Shown: in pieces, positions 7,741 through 17,203 of the stretch
Numbering within the stretch: position 1 is the first letter of the stretch
Layout: each line of letters starts with the position of its first letter
DNA from: Acinetobacter sp. P8-3-8
GTDB lineage: Bacteria; Pseudomonadota; Gammaproteobacteria; Pseudomonadales; Moraxellaceae
Assembly (NCBI RefSeq): GCF_000214135.1
Contig: NZ_AFIE01000002.1
Coordinates: 166,442 to 230,441 of the forward strand
Length of the DNA stretch: 64,000 bases
Direction of reading: 5' to 3'
Made by a program: the position numbers and the translations under genes
Notes under the pieces: model-generated
Told to the model about the DNA's origin: nothing
The model's database searches: none
The model's input: the letters and a program-made list of their open reading frames with translations, nothing else

Positions 7741-8937
7741 ATGTTCGCTGCCCTAGCACGTTTAAGTTTAGTTACACGTATTCTAATTGCTATTATTTTG
7801 GGCTTTTTAGTGGCCTACCTTTTTCCAAGTTCTGCTGAATATTTTAATATTTTAGGCGAATTATTTATTAAGGCACTGAAGTCTGTAGCGCCTATTCTCG
7901 TATTTGTATTGGTTACAGCATCAATTGCAAACTTTAAGGTCGGTGAAGGTGCTGGAAACCTCAAACCTATTCTTGGATTGTACGCGGTCGGAATGCTCTT
8001 GGCAGCATTGAGCGCTATGATTGCAAGTACAGTATTTCCAAGCACTTTGATCTTTACTCATGCATCGGATGCAACTTTACAGCCACCTGGTAGTGTCGCA
8101 GAAGTTTTAAAAAATCTTTTACTGAGTTTTATTGCCAATCCGATCTCTGCATTAGATCAAGCCAATTTTATTGGTATTCTTGCTTGGGCGGTAGGTTTAG
8201 GTGCAGCGCTTCGTCATGCTTCTGACACAACCAAACAAATGATTATTGATGTTGCAGGTGCAATTGATTCAATTATTCGTATTGTGATTGCTTTTGCGCC
8301 AGTCGGTATTTTTGGTTTGGTTGTTGCGACTTTTGCACAAGCAGGCTTAGAAACACTGAAAAACTATGCACAATTGATTGCTGTTCTTGTTGGGACTATG
8401 ATTTTTGTGGCATTGGTGATTAATCCGCTCATCGTTGCTGTGGTGATGCGTAAAAACCCATATCCATTGGTTTTAAAATGTTTAAGAGAAAGCGGTATTA
8501 CTGCATTCTTCACACGTAGTTCTGCTGCAAACATTCCTGTAAACCTTGATCTTGCAAAACGCTTAGGTGTTTCAGATACGACGGCAAATGTAGCAATTCC
8601 ATTAGGTGCAACAATCAACATGGCAGGTGCTGCTGTAACGATTACTGTACTGACCTTAGCTGCTGTACATACACTGGGTATTCAAGTTGACTTAGTTACC
8701 ATGATTATTCTGTGTATTGTTTCTGTCGTGACCGCATGTGGCGCTTCAGGTGTCGCAGGTGGGTCATTATTGCTTATTCCTGTTGCATGTGGGTTATTTG
8801 GTATTCCATCAGAAATTGCAATGCAAGTAGTTGCAATTGGTATGGTGATCAGTGTTTTACAAGATTCAACTGAAACTGCTTTGAACTCTTCTACTGATGT
8901 CTTATTTACAGCAGCCGTAGATCTTTCTAAAAAGTAA
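7741..8937 (+). CDS. sstT: Serine/threonine:sodium symporter
   Basis: A 398-residue member of the dicarboxylate/amino acid:cation symporter family. The length, the N-terminal motif [18 protein letters not shown], the re-entrant serine-rich loop [10 protein letters not shown], and the NMAGAAVTI and [16 protein letters not shown] stretches match SstT, which takes up serine and threonine with sodium. A 178-base AT-rich region with a possible promoter separates it from the SulP gene, so it is its own unit. The next gene begins 34 bases downstream and may be co-transcribed. Confidence 0.9.
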   Translation: MFAALARLSLVTRILIAIILGFLVAYLFPSSAEYFNILGELFIKALKSVAPILVFVLVTASIANFKVGEGAGNLKPILGLYAVGMLLAALSAMIASTVFPSTLIFTHASDATLQPPGSVAEVLKNLLLSFIANPISALDQANFIGILAWAVGLGAALRHASDTTKQMIIDVAGAIDSIIRIVIAFAPVGIFGLVVATFAQAGLETLKNYAQLIAVLVGTMIFVALVINPLIVAVVMRKNPYPLVLKCLRESGITAFFTRSSAANIPVNLDLAKRLGVSDTTANVAIPLGATINMAGAAVTITVLTLAAVHTLGIQVDLVTMIILCIVSVVTACGASGVAGGSLLLIPVACGLFGIPSEIAMQVVAIGMVISVLQDSTETALNSSTDVLFTAAVDLSKK

Positions 8938-8971
8938 TACATTCAAGTTGTATGAATAAAAAGAAGGATTT

Positions 8972-9646
8972 ATGCCATTACAGCGCTTACCGATTTGGAT
9001 TCAATTGGCAGCTTTCATGCTTGCAGTTAATGCAGGCATGATTAATGTACTTGGCTTAATCACTGTTCTACACCAGTCGATTTCCCACATGACAGGCAAT
9101 ACCAGTTTATTAGCACAAGCCATTATTCTGCATCAAAGCGATACGATATTTTATCTATTTTGGGTGATATTCAGTTATATACTGGGTTCAAGTTATAGTG
9201 GATTTATCCTAGGAAATAGTCACTTTCAACTGGGTCGAAGGTACGGTATTCCGCTCAGCCTAGTCGCATTCTTTATATTACTCTGCTGGCTGTTTATTCC
9301 ACAATATCCAAGATATGCATTGCTATGGGCAAGTGCTGCTATGGGAATACAAAATGCGATGGTGAGCCACTATAAAGGCACGATTATTCGTACTACGCAT
9401 TTATCAGGTGTATTGACTGATTTGGGCTTAGCTTTGGGTTATTTTTTCCGTGGATTGAAAGCTGAAAAGCGTCGTATTACCTTACATTTATTGATTCTTT
9501 TTGGATTTTTTCTAGGTGGAATCATTGCGAGTGTACTGCATCCTTATTTACAATTGAATGCATTTCTTATTCCTGCGGGTTTAAGTCTTATTTTAAGTTT
9601 AGTGTACTGGTTTATTTATTTTCGGTATCGCTCAATTCACAGTTAA
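8972..9646 (+). CDS. YoaK/DUF1275 family membrane protein
   Basis: A 224-residue protein with about six transmembrane segments and the family hallmarks AVNAGMINVLGL near the N-terminus, HMTGNTS at residues 40-46 and GIQNAMVSHYKGTIIRTTHLSGVLTDLG in the middle, which is DUF1275. The start ATG has AAGGA upstream. It follows sstT closely and precedes a DUF2058 gene by a few bases, suggesting one transcript. The function of DUF1275 proteins is not established. Confidence 0.85.
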   Translation: MPLQRLPIWIQLAAFMLAVNAGMINVLGLITVLHQSISHMTGNTSLLAQAIILHQSDTIFYLFWVIFSYILGSSYSGFILGNSHFQLGRRYGIPLSLVAFFILLCWLFIPQYPRYALLWASAAMGIQNAMVSHYKGTIIRTTHLSGVLTDLGLALGYFFRGLKAEKRRITLHLLILFGFFLGGIIASVLHPYLQLNAFLIPAGLSLILSLVYWFIYFRYRSIHS

Positions 9647-9661
9647 TGGTTGGTTATGATT

Positions 9662-10195
9662 ATGGTTAAAAATGCATTGCAAGCTCAGTTGCTGAAAGCT
9701 GGCTTAGTCGATAATAAAAAAGCAAAAAAACTGTCTAAGCAAGCACAGCACGAACAGCGTACTGGGCAAAGTAATGAAGCTGAAATCAAAGCCAAGATTG
9801 AACAAGATAAGCAAGAAAAACTATCAAAAGACCAAGCCTTGGACTTGGAAAAGAAAAAAATATTGGATGAAAAAGCACTGAAAGCATCCATTATTCAAAT
9901 GATCTCGCAACATAAAATCAGAGATACAGATGGTGAGTCGGTTTATCAATTCATTGATGGATCGATTAAAAAAATCTATATCAATCAGCAAGTTTATAAT
10001 GCTTTAGTGTCTGGCAGTTTAGTGGTTGCTAACGATGTTGAAGGTTATGCAATTTTACCAAAAGCATTGGCAGATCGTATTAATGACAAAATGACAGGCT
10101 TTATTATTGTAAATAATTCTGAGAAAAATGAACAAACTACAGATGAAGAAGATCCATACGCAGCTTATGTGATTCCAGATGATTTGATGTGGTAA
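9662..10195 (+). CDS. DUF2058 (YaiL-like) protein
   Basis: A 177-residue soluble, highly charged protein. The N-terminal half (about residues 15-80) is a lysine/glutamate-rich helix likely to form a coiled coil; the C-terminal half is globular and ends in an acidic tail with DDLMW. The start KNALQAQLLKAGLV matches DUF2058 proteins. I chose the ATG at 9662 because the family begins M-x-K-N-A-L; ATG at 9656 and TTG at 9650 are alternatives. The role is unknown. Confidence 0.8.
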   Translation: MVKNALQAQLLKAGLVDNKKAKKLSKQAQHEQRTGQSNEAEIKAKIEQDKQEKLSKDQALDLEKKKILDEKALKASIIQMISQHKIRDTDGESVYQFIDGSIKKIYINQQVYNALVSGSLVVANDVEGYAILPKALADRINDKMTGFIIVNNSEKNEQTTDEEDPYAAYVIPDDLMW

Positions 10196-10223
10196 TTCAT
10201 GCTTCATCGGAAAATTTATTTCA

Positions 10224-10256
10224 AACCTAGCACTTTATAGTCGCTAGGTTTTTTTA
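10224..10256 (+). terminator. Terminator after the DUF2058 gene
   Basis: Stem AACCTAGC / GCTAGGTT with an 11-base loop followed by seven T, 28 bases after the stop codon. Confidence 0.85.
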
Positions 10257-10353
10257 TTGATACAGCATTGGCAATTCACAATTCATTCACTTGCAAAACA
10301 TAAGTCACATTTTCAATACTCTAGAAACAATGCAAAATAAATCATCAGAATAA

Positions 10354-10992
10354 ATGGATGACGATGCTATGCAAATGCACAAATATTTTATTGCAAGTAC
10401 TATCCTTACAATGTGATTACACTGTAATGCTACTGTAGGAGGTGGGCAACATATTGAAGTATTAGGTTATGAAGCCAAAGAACAGAAACTTTATCTTTTA
10501 AGACATTATGAAGATGGTCGAGGTCGTTTGCCACAATTGTATTATTATCAGTTCAGCAGCAAGACACCTAACAAATTAATAGAAGTTCGCTCTCTTTATC
10601 TCAATCCTAAAACTAAAAAAATTGATTATGACCAAGATGGTGTCCAGTTTGAAAAAGATTTAACTCAAATTAGAAAACGTTTAACGCCCCTGATTGTGGG
10701 AAATGCAAACACTGTAAAAATACACATTTTAAATCAGAGCAAAAAGCAAATTCCCTCTTGGTATGATCCTTCTGAAAAAATAACCGAGTACAAAACCAAG
10801 TATAAAGTTATGACTCATTCACATCAAAGCAACAATCAAATTGCTGTAAATTATGATAACAAATTAAAAATTACCCAGAATTTTATTGTCCCTAAACAGA
10901 ATAAGATGCTGATTGTGATTCAATATTTAGGTATTCCTTTTGAAACAGGTTATCAAGTTGAAGATCCTGTTTTGCTTTTGCCTAAAAAATAA
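10354..10992 (+). pseudogene. Exported hypothetical protein gene interrupted by one TGA
   Basis: From the ATG at 10354 (or 10369) the frame reads through a hydrophobic, signal-like segment (KYFIASTILTM), meets TGA at 10414-10416, then continues open for 191 more codons to TAA at 10990-10992. Without the stop the product would be about 212 residues, exported, perhaps with cleavage or lipid attachment near LHCNAT. The rest is rich in Lys, Tyr and Gln, and I recognise no domain. A stop inside the signal peptide should leave no secreted product. It may be a real nonsense mutation (for example from TGG) or a base-call error. Restart at TTG 10528 is possible but has no good ribosome binding site. 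Confidence 0.65.
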
Positions 10993-11036
10993 ATCTTAAG
11001 GTTCTTGAATCATCTCATCCATCTTCACTAAAATGA

Positions 11037-11060
11037 ATAAAGCCTCGCAAGAGGCTTTTA
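11037..11060. terminator. Bidirectional terminator
   Basis: Stem AGCCTC / GAGGCT closed by a GCAA tetraloop, with A-rich 5' and T-rich 3' flanks, between two convergent genes. It overlaps the last bases of the minus-strand gene. Confidence 0.8.
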
Positions 11061-11594
11061 CAATAAAGCAAACCAATAATTTGTTTTATCTATTTGCCCA
11101 ATTGTTAAATCTGCCAATGTATAACAACCATGTTCTTCTAAAACTTTAGAAAATTTATCTTCTATACTTCCAATATCTTCTGCGTAGAAAACTCCTAAAG
11201 TCCATACACTTCTTATATCGTCATTTGACTTTCTGACTTTTGAATATTTATCTAAATCTAATAACATTTTTTTTAAAAAGTTGACTGGTTTCACATCCTG
11301 CTTAAATTCTAAAGCCATATATTCATTAAGCTTCCAACCCTTTTTTCTAATTAGAAAATCTGGTTTTAATTTCAATTTAATTTTTTCTTTTCTTCGGTCA
11401 TATTCATAACTAAACTCTCTATACCACTCAGGTTGATCATCAAATCCATTTAAAAAATACGCAAATTCAATTTGTAACCAAATTTCCCAACCGGTAATAT
11501 TGCTACTTTAAATAATTTGAAATTTTTTCTTAATTTCTTTTTCTTTAAAAAACTTAGCAGCAATATCTAAAATATATTCATGATCTTTAGTCAT
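11058..11594 (-). pseudogene. Hypothetical protein gene interrupted by one TAA
   Basis: The frame starts with ATG at 11592-11594, seven bases after a clear GAGGG ribosome binding site, runs 28 codons, hits TAA at 11508-11510, and then stays open in the same frame for 149 codons to the end. The intact product would be about 178 residues: a charged N-terminal helix, an aromatic middle (WEIWLQIEFAYFLNGF) and a PDFLIRKKG...EYMALEFKQD stretch. The latter recalls PD-(D/E)XK nuclease-fold cores (D, then E-x-K), but this is only a visual hint. The gene lies between prpC and another broken gene. Confidence 0.65.
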
Positions 11595-11720
11595 TTTTCC
11601 CTCGAATTATGTAAATTTATTTATTAATCACTATTTTTATTTTATTTTTGATGCATAAAAAATAGCTACAATACATTTATATTGTAGCTATTCTAAAAAA
11701 TCAAACTTTTTAAAATTTAA

Positions 11721-12856
11721 TTAAGCAGCTGAACGCTCTTCAATCGGTACAACTTTACGTAATTCTGGCCCTGTATATTCAGCACTTGGGCGAATGATAC
11801 GGTTATCTGCACGTTGTTCCATCACATGAGCAGCCCAACCTGTCACACGTGACATCACAAAAATTGGCGTAAATAATTTAGTTGCGATATCCATGAAGTG
11901 ATAAGCAGATGCATGGAAGAAGTCTGCGTTACAGAATAATTTCTTCTCACGCCACATCACTTCTTCGCAACGTACAGAAACAGGATAAAGCACTGTATCG
12001 CCAACGTCTTTTGCTAAACGCTCAGACCAAATTTTGATAATGCCATTACGAGGGTCATTGTCTTTATAAATCGCATGACCAAAACCCATGATTTTTCTTT
12101 ACGCTCTAATTTACCCAGCATTTCACGCTCAGCTTCTTCAGGAGACGTCCAGTTTTCAATCATTTCCATCGCCGCTTCATTGGCACCACCGTGTAATGGA
12201 CCACGTAGTGAACCAATCGCACCAGTAATACATGAATGCATATCTGACAATGTTGAAGCACATACACGTGCTGTAAATGTAGAAGCGTTAAATTCATGCT
12301 CTGCATAAAGGATTAACGAAACGTTCATCACTTGCTCATGCAATTCATTTGGTTTTTCGCCACGAAGTAAATGCAAGAATTGAGCACCGATTGAATCGTC
12401 ATCAGTATTTTCTTCAATACGTACGCCGTCATGGCTAAAACGATACCAATAACAAATAATTGCAGGTAATGTTGCAAGAATACGATCTGCAACATCTTGC
12501 TGTTCATCAAAAGATTTCTCAGTTTCTAAATTACCGAGCATCGATACACCTGTACGCATCACGTCCATTGGATGTGAATCTGCAGGAATACGCTCTAAAA
12601 CTTCTTTCAACGCTTGCGGTAACTGACGAAGTGATTTTAATTTTGCTTTATAAGCTGTTAACTGCTCTGCTGTTGGCAATTCACCAAAGAAAATTAAATA
12701 GGCAACTTCTTCAAATTGACAGTTTTCAGCTAGGTCTTGAACATCATAACCACGATACGTTAAGCCTGCACCGCTTTTACCAACGGTTGAAAGTGCTGTT
12801 TTACCTGCAACTTGACCACGCAATCCTGCGCCTGTAAGTACTTTTCCTTCAGCCAT
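11721..12856 (-). pseudogene. prpC: 2-methylcitrate synthase, frameshifted
   Basis: PrpC condenses propionyl-CoA with oxaloacetate in the methylcitrate cycle. The N-terminal part (12856 down to about 12091) and the C-terminal part (to 11721) are in different frames. On the minus strand the junction reads GAAAAATCATGG; one extra A would restore KEKIMGFGHAIYK, a conserved citrate-synthase core. So a single A is missing from a five-A run near 12090-12094. With it restored the protein would have about 378 residues, normal for the family, and the conserved GPLHGGANE and GFGHAIYK histidine motifs are present. Everything else looks under selection, so a homopolymer sequencing error is more likely than true decay. 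It follows prpB by three bases. Confidence 0.85.
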
Positions 12857-12859
12857 TTT

Positions 12860-13744
12860 TTATTTCTCCTGCGTAAACAGCTTGTCTAATGTATTTTCAA
12901 AAGTATGATAATCAAGGAATTCGTAGAGTTCTTTTCGTTGTTGCATTGTGTCCAATACATTTACTTGTGTACCGTTTTCACGGATTGAACGGAACACTTC
13001 AAGTGCTGCTTTTTGCATTGCACGTGTTGCTGAAAGTGGATACAGCACCATGCGGATGCCCTGTTCAGCCAGTTCATCTGTAGTGTAATAAGGGGTATCA
13101 CCAAACTCTGTGATATTCGCCAATACAGGCACACCGACTGCATCGCATACGGTTCTGTACATGGTAATGTCAGTCATCGCTTCTGCAAAAATTGCATCTG
13201 CACCCGCTTCTACACATGCACATGCACGGTCGATCACAGCTTGTAATCCTTCTTTTTGTAGGGCATCTGTACGAGCCATCACCACAAAATTAGAATCTGT
13301 TTTTGCATCTACAGCAGCTTTAATACGATCAACCATTTCTTGTTGTGAAACGATTTCTTTATTTGGACGATGACCACAACGCTTTTGAGCTACTTGGTCT
13401 TCGATATGAACAGCCGCAGCACCTGCACTAATCATTTGTTTCACAGTACGCGCAATGTTGAATGCACCGCCCCATCCTGTATCGATATCAACAAGTAATG
13501 GAGTGTCGACTCGTTCTGTAATACGACGGACATCTTCTAAAACGTTATCCAGACTGGTCATGCCTAAGTCTGGTAAGCCGTAAGAGTAGTTGGCAACACC
13601 AGCACCTGAAACATAAATCGCTTTGTAACCGACTTGTTTCGCCATCATTGCTGCATAAGCATTGACTGTACCGATAATTTGTAATGGTTTTTCCACTTCG
13701 AGAGCTTGTCTAAATCTTAAGCCTGCAGACGTTTGTTCTGTCAT
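12860..13744 (-). CDS. prpB: Methylisocitrate lyase
   Basis: PrpB splits 2-methylisocitrate into pyruvate and succinate, the last step of propionate breakdown. The product of about 294 residues has the catalytic loop KRCGHR, the metal-binding segment [11 protein letters not shown] and IHIEDQ-type motifs of the isocitrate lyase superfamily. I chose the ATG at 13744 because GGAAGGGAAT directly precedes it; an ATG at 13765 would add seven residues. It forms an operon with prpC, and a TetR-family gene runs the other way. The methylcitrate dehydratase genes (acnD-prpF or prpD) are not next to it. Confidence 0.95.
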   Translation of the reverse strand: MTEQTSAGLRFRQALEVEKPLQIIGTVNAYAAMMAKQVGYKAIYVSGAGVANYSYGLPDLGMTSLDNVLEDVRRITERVDTPLLVDIDTGWGGAFNIARTVKQMISAGAAAVHIEDQVAQKRCGHRPNKEIVSQQEMVDRIKAAVDAKTDSNFVVMARTDALQKEGLQAVIDRACACVEAGADAIFAEAMTDITMYRTVCDAVGVPVLANITEFGDTPYYTTDELAEQGIRMVLYPLSATRAMQKAALEVFRSIRENGTQVNVLDTMQQRKELYEFLDYHTFENTLDKLFTQEK

Positions 13745-13847
13745 ATTCCCTTCCACAGCGGTCACTTATCTATTGAGTTCTGGTATAGCCATAATATTTG
13801 TCACCAAAATGGCTATGGTCTGAGTGTACATAAAACTTTGGATAAAG

Positions 13848-13871
13848 AAAAATGAATTTTGATTCATTTTT
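13848..13871. promoter_or_regulatory. Palindrome in the prpB / tetR intergenic region
   Basis: Arms AAAAATGAAT and ATTCATTTTT separated by TTTG, in the divergent promoter region. It is a candidate operator for the TetR regulator, or an AT-rich hairpin with no role. Confidence 0.4.
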
Positions 13872-13985
13872 TTAATTTTTTGATTTAATTCGTTATTTTT
13901 TTCATTTTAATATTGCTTAAGATATTTATTGACATCTTTGTTATAATCGTTACAACCCACTTATTCACTTAGTATTTTAAAATTT

Positions 13986-14639
13986 ATGCACAACGACTTA
14001 ACGCAAATCGGAACCTTATGCTGTGATTTACCACAAACTAAACGTGGTCATGAACGCCGTATTGCATTATTACTCAGTGCCAATGAATTGTTTTTGAGTC
14101 GTGGTTATGATGCTGTTTCTTTAGATGATATTGTGCAACATGCTGGTGGTTCTAAGGCTTCAATTTATAAATATTTTGGCAATAAAGAAGGCTTATTTAC
14201 TGCAATTTGTGATTATCGCCGTGAGCAGTTTTTTAAAGATATTTGTGTGCCATTTAATTTTGATACAGATGATTTACGTTTATATCTCATTCAAACCTTA
14301 ATGAATTTTAAAACACATTTATTGCTTCCTGAAAATGCTGCTTTTATTCGTTTAATTTTAGAACAAACCCAAAGAAGCCCAAAATTGGCCTTGTATATTC
14401 ATGAACAAGGGCCAAAACATATCCAATTGGCCATTGCATCTGCCCTGACCAAGGCTGATGAACTGGGTTTAATTTATTGTAAACAGCCCATTTATGCGGC
14501 TCAGTTTTACTTTGGCATCATTCGTCATATCGAATGGCGTGTGTTAATGAATGTTGATATTCAAGAAGATGATCAGGAAGTATACAACTACATCAGTTAT
14601 TGCGTAGATCGTTTTTTACAAGGTCATCAAAAAGTCTAG
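13986..14639 (+). CDS. TetR-family regulator divergent from prpBC
   Basis: A 217-residue regulator. The N-terminal TetR helix-turn-helix is clear at about residues 40-70 (DAVSLDDIVQHAGGSKASIY followed by KYFGNKEGLF). The C-terminal ligand domain is of the AefR/TetR_C type. It faces prpB with a 240-base intergenic region, so control of propionate genes is plausible; many relatives instead use a GntR- or PrpR-type regulator there. The ligand is unknown. Confidence 0.85.
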   Translation: MHNDLTQIGTLCCDLPQTKRGHERRIALLLSANELFLSRGYDAVSLDDIVQHAGGSKASIYKYFGNKEGLFTAICDYRREQFFKDICVPFNFDTDDLRLYLIQTLMNFKTHLLLPENAAFIRLILEQTQRSPKLALYIHEQGPKHIQLAIASALTKADELGLIYCKQPIYAAQFYFGIIRHIEWRVLMNVDIQEDDQEVYNYISYCVDRFLQGHQKV

Positions 14640-14764
14640 TTTTTTTGCATTTCCCTTTTCTTATAGTATATTAGTCCATTCCTGATTTTTTATTCACCAA
14701 CCACCAACAATACATTGTCGGTCAATAGCATTGGCTTTGACCAAGCAATTATTGTGGAGTAACC

Positions 14765-15679
14765 ATGGCTCTACGACATTTTCTTACCCTGCGTGACTTA
14801 TCAACTGCTGAATTAAATCGCATCATCGAACGTGCTCAAGAATTAAAGCGAAAACAACATCAACATGAAGTTTTTCAACCTTTTGTTGGTAAAGTGATGG
14901 GCATGATTTTTGAAAAGTCGAGCACACGAACTCGTGTATCATTTGAAGCAGGTATGAATCAGTTTGGTGGTAGTGCCATTTTCCTATCTTCACGTGATAC
15001 TCAATTGGGTCGTGGTGAGCCGATTGAAGATTCTGCACGTGTCATTTCAAGTATGTTAGATATTGTGATGATCCGTACTTTTGGGCATGACATTGTTGAA
15101 CGTTTTGCAGAATATTCAAGTGTACCTGTGATCAATGCTTTAACTGATGACCACCACCCTTGCCAATTGCTTGCAGATGTGCAAACTTTTGTTGAGCATC
15201 GTGGTTCAATCAAAGGCAAAACAGTAGCTTGGATTGGTGATGGCAATAATATGTGTAATTCATATATTGAAGCTGCACACATGTGGGGCTTTAAGCTTAA
15301 AATTGCATCTCCAAAAGGTTATGAACCTAAACCTGAATTCCTTTCAGAATTTGCACATTGTGTTGAATTGGTTGATTCAGCAGAAGATGCAGCTGTTAAT
15401 GCTGACTTGATCGTGACTGACGTTTGGGCAAGTATGGGACAGGAAGAAGAACAAAAGATTCGTGAAAAAGCATTCGCTCAGTATCAAGTCAATGAAAAAT
15501 TGATGGATTTAGCGCACCCAGATTGTTTATTTATGCATTGTTTACCTGCACATCGTGGTGAAGAAATTTCAGAAAACATGCTTGATCATAAAAATGCTGT
15601 GGTTTGGGATGAAGCAGAAAATCGTCTTCATGCACAAAAAGCATTGGTCGAGTTTTTGTTGAATGAACAATTAAAATAA
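14765..15679 (+). CDS. argF: Ornithine carbamoyltransferase
   Basis: The enzyme makes citrulline from ornithine and carbamoyl phosphate in arginine synthesis. The 304-residue length is usual. The carbamoyl-phosphate loop SSTRTR is at residues 52-57, HPCQ near 130, and the ornithine-site motif [11 protein letters not shown] near 258. The start follows GTGGAGTAACC, a good ribosome binding site. A large inverted repeat lies directly downstream and reaches into the start region of the next gene. Confidence 0.95.
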   Translation: MALRHFLTLRDLSTAELNRIIERAQELKRKQHQHEVFQPFVGKVMGMIFEKSSTRTRVSFEAGMNQFGGSAIFLSSRDTQLGRGEPIEDSARVISSMLDIVMIRTFGHDIVERFAEYSSVPVINALTDDHHPCQLLADVQTFVEHRGSIKGKTVAWIGDGNNMCNSYIEAAHMWGFKLKIASPKGYEPKPEFLSEFAHCVELVDSAEDAAVNADLIVTDVWASMGQEEEQKIREKAFAQYQVNEKLMDLAHPDCLFMHCLPAHRGEEISENMLDHKNAVVWDEAENRLHAQKALVEFLLNEQLK

Positions 15680-15691
15680 GATGAATTGCAA

Positions 15692-15746
15692 TTTACCTAT
15701 ACATGCTTTATTTATAATCAATAAATAAAAGTGATGTATAGGTAAA
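15692..15746. repeat. Long two-part hairpin between argF and the epimerase gene
   Basis: Outer arms TTTACCTATACAT (15692-15704) and ATGTATAGGTAAA (15734-15746) are perfect complements, and inner arms TTTATTTAT (15707-15715) and ATAAATAAA (15721-15729) pair around a 5-base loop. Only short unpaired segments separate the two stems. The right outer arm contains AGGTAA, the probable ribosome binding site of the next gene, whose TTG start is at 15750. It could end argF transcription and also mask translation of the next gene. Confidence 0.7.
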
Positions 15747-15749
15747 ATT

Positions 15750-16487
15750 TTGAATACTACAAATCAACCTATTGTTTTTGTTGCTGGTGCAACAGGTGCT
15801 ATCGGCTATAAGCTTTGTTTAATTTTAAAACAGCATAATTATAATGTTTTTGGCTCTACCCGTTCTGAAAATAAAGCAAATTTCCTAGAAGCTATAGGTG
15901 TTCAACCTGTAATCGTTGATGTTTTTAATGAAAATCAGTTAATAGATAAAATTAAAGCGATTTCACCTCAATATATGATTCACCAATTAACCGACTTACC
16001 TTTTGGCTTGAATCCAGCGTTGATGTCTGAAGCCAGGATTCGCAATGCAAAAATTAGAGAAATTGGTACACAGAATTTAATCAAGGCTGCTCATGCAGTT
16101 GCATGTGAAAAGTTCATTGCTCAAAGCATTGCCTTTGCGCATGAATCGAACCTAGCACAGGTAGATGAAACGACTGAATTGGCATGTAATTCTGACAATG
16201 AAATACTTAAAAAGAATGCTCAAAGCATTGAGAATATGGAATCACAAATTGAAAATAGTCATTTAAAATATGTGATTTTACGATATGGTAAACTTTATGG
16301 TGCAGCTACAGGCTGTGAACCAACTGGGCTTGGACGTATTCACGTTGATGCTGCTGCCTATGCTGCATTTCTTGCAATAAAATCTGGAGCAGGCATTTTT
16401 CAAATTACTGAAAATGATCAACTTTATAACAGTAACAAAGCCCAAAAAACTTTAAATTTTGATTCATCTTATCGGTGGAAATTTTAG
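15750..16487 (+). CDS. NAD(P)-binding sugar epimerase/reductase-like protein
   Basis: A 245-residue extended short-chain dehydrogenase. The Rossmann motif GATGAIG sits at about residues 13-19, and a weak YxxxK-like region is not obvious, so catalytic type is uncertain. Start is TTG at 15750, four bases after AGGTAA; the reading frame has no ATG before the GATGAIG motif. The C-terminal part resembles NAD-dependent epimerase/dehydratases of the NmrA-like kind. Translation may be limited by the hairpin at 15692-15746. Confidence 0.75.
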   Translation: MNTTNQPIVFVAGATGAIGYKLCLILKQHNYNVFGSTRSENKANFLEAIGVQPVIVDVFNENQLIDKIKAISPQYMIHQLTDLPFGLNPALMSEARIRNAKIREIGTQNLIKAAHAVACEKFIAQSIAFAHESNLAQVDETTELACNSDNEILKKNAQSIENMESQIENSHLKYVILRYGKLYGAATGCEPTGLGRIHVDAAAYAAFLAIKSGAGIFQITENDQLYNSNKAQKTLNFDSSYRWKF

Positions 16488-16545
16488 TCATTTACAAAAA
16501 CTTTCCGTATACTAAAACCATATTTTAACAATGTGTATTATTCCA

Positions 16546-17016
16546 ATGAATTTCAAAATAATTTCTCAACTTAGCGCCTCATTATTTTTATGCTTTTCTA
16601 TGGCGACACATGCAACAGAATTAGATAATTTTCTGATACAGAAAAATTTGATCGATCAGAATTATAAAATTAAAGATCAGAAAAACTTAGATGATGTATT
16701 AATTGCACTCAGTGAAGAAGACTCCCGTGTGCTACCGCTACAGATTGATCAGAATACGCTAATAGAACAAATGAACCTTTACCATGATCATATTGATTTA
16801 CAAGGTATTATTACATCGACTGATTTTAACCAATTTGCAAATAATGTCGGAAAAGAAAAAATTCATGAATTATTGATCAAAGGTATGATTGAGAATTGCG
16901 ACCTCATTTTTGAAAATCAGTTTCAAAGACAAAACCCTTATTATGTGAAAATGAAGCTTGTTTCAGACTATAAAAGTTACGAGCTTAAAATTAAAAATAG
17001 TCAATGTAAATTCTAA
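16546..17016 (+). CDS. Exported hypothetical protein
   Basis: A 156-residue protein with a signal peptide of about 23 residues (a lysine, a hydrophobic core, then ATHA as the likely cleavage site). The mature part is helical, acidic and rich in Asn/Gln/Asp, and contains two cysteines (NCDLIF and SQCKF), which may form a disulfide in the periplasm. I chose ATG 16546 over an upstream ATG at 16531 because it begins the signal peptide. No known domain is recognised. Confidence 0.65.
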   Translation: MNFKIISQLSASLFLCFSMATHATELDNFLIQKNLIDQNYKIKDQKNLDDVLIALSEEDSRVLPLQIDQNTLIEQMNLYHDHIDLQGIITSTDFNQFANNVGKEKIHELLIKGMIENCDLIFENQFQRQNPYYVKMKLVSDYKSYELKIKNSQCKF

Positions 17017-17203
17017 CTGAATTGTTCAATTGCTTATTTATTCAAAATATACAAATGAATGATCAATAGAGTCTGATCGTTTTAGGAAAATTTAATATTT
17101 TTGAAACATTTAAATCAATTAGATTTCAATATTACAAAACATTTAACAATTCTGTCATATTGAAATCTTACTATGCCCTACAAGGTCTTTTAGACAGCTT
17201 CAA

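Noticed and set aside
13915-13960. TTGACA and TATAAT words near the TetR gene start
   Set aside because: They are only seven bases apart, which cannot form a normal sigma-70 promoter; another -35 must be used if TATAAT is the -10.
17101-17203. Possible PhoB box before ppk1 (CTGTCAT at 17152-17158)
   Set aside because: Only one half-site matches; the expected second heptamer at the right distance is not there, so it is mentioned only as a hint in the gene entry.
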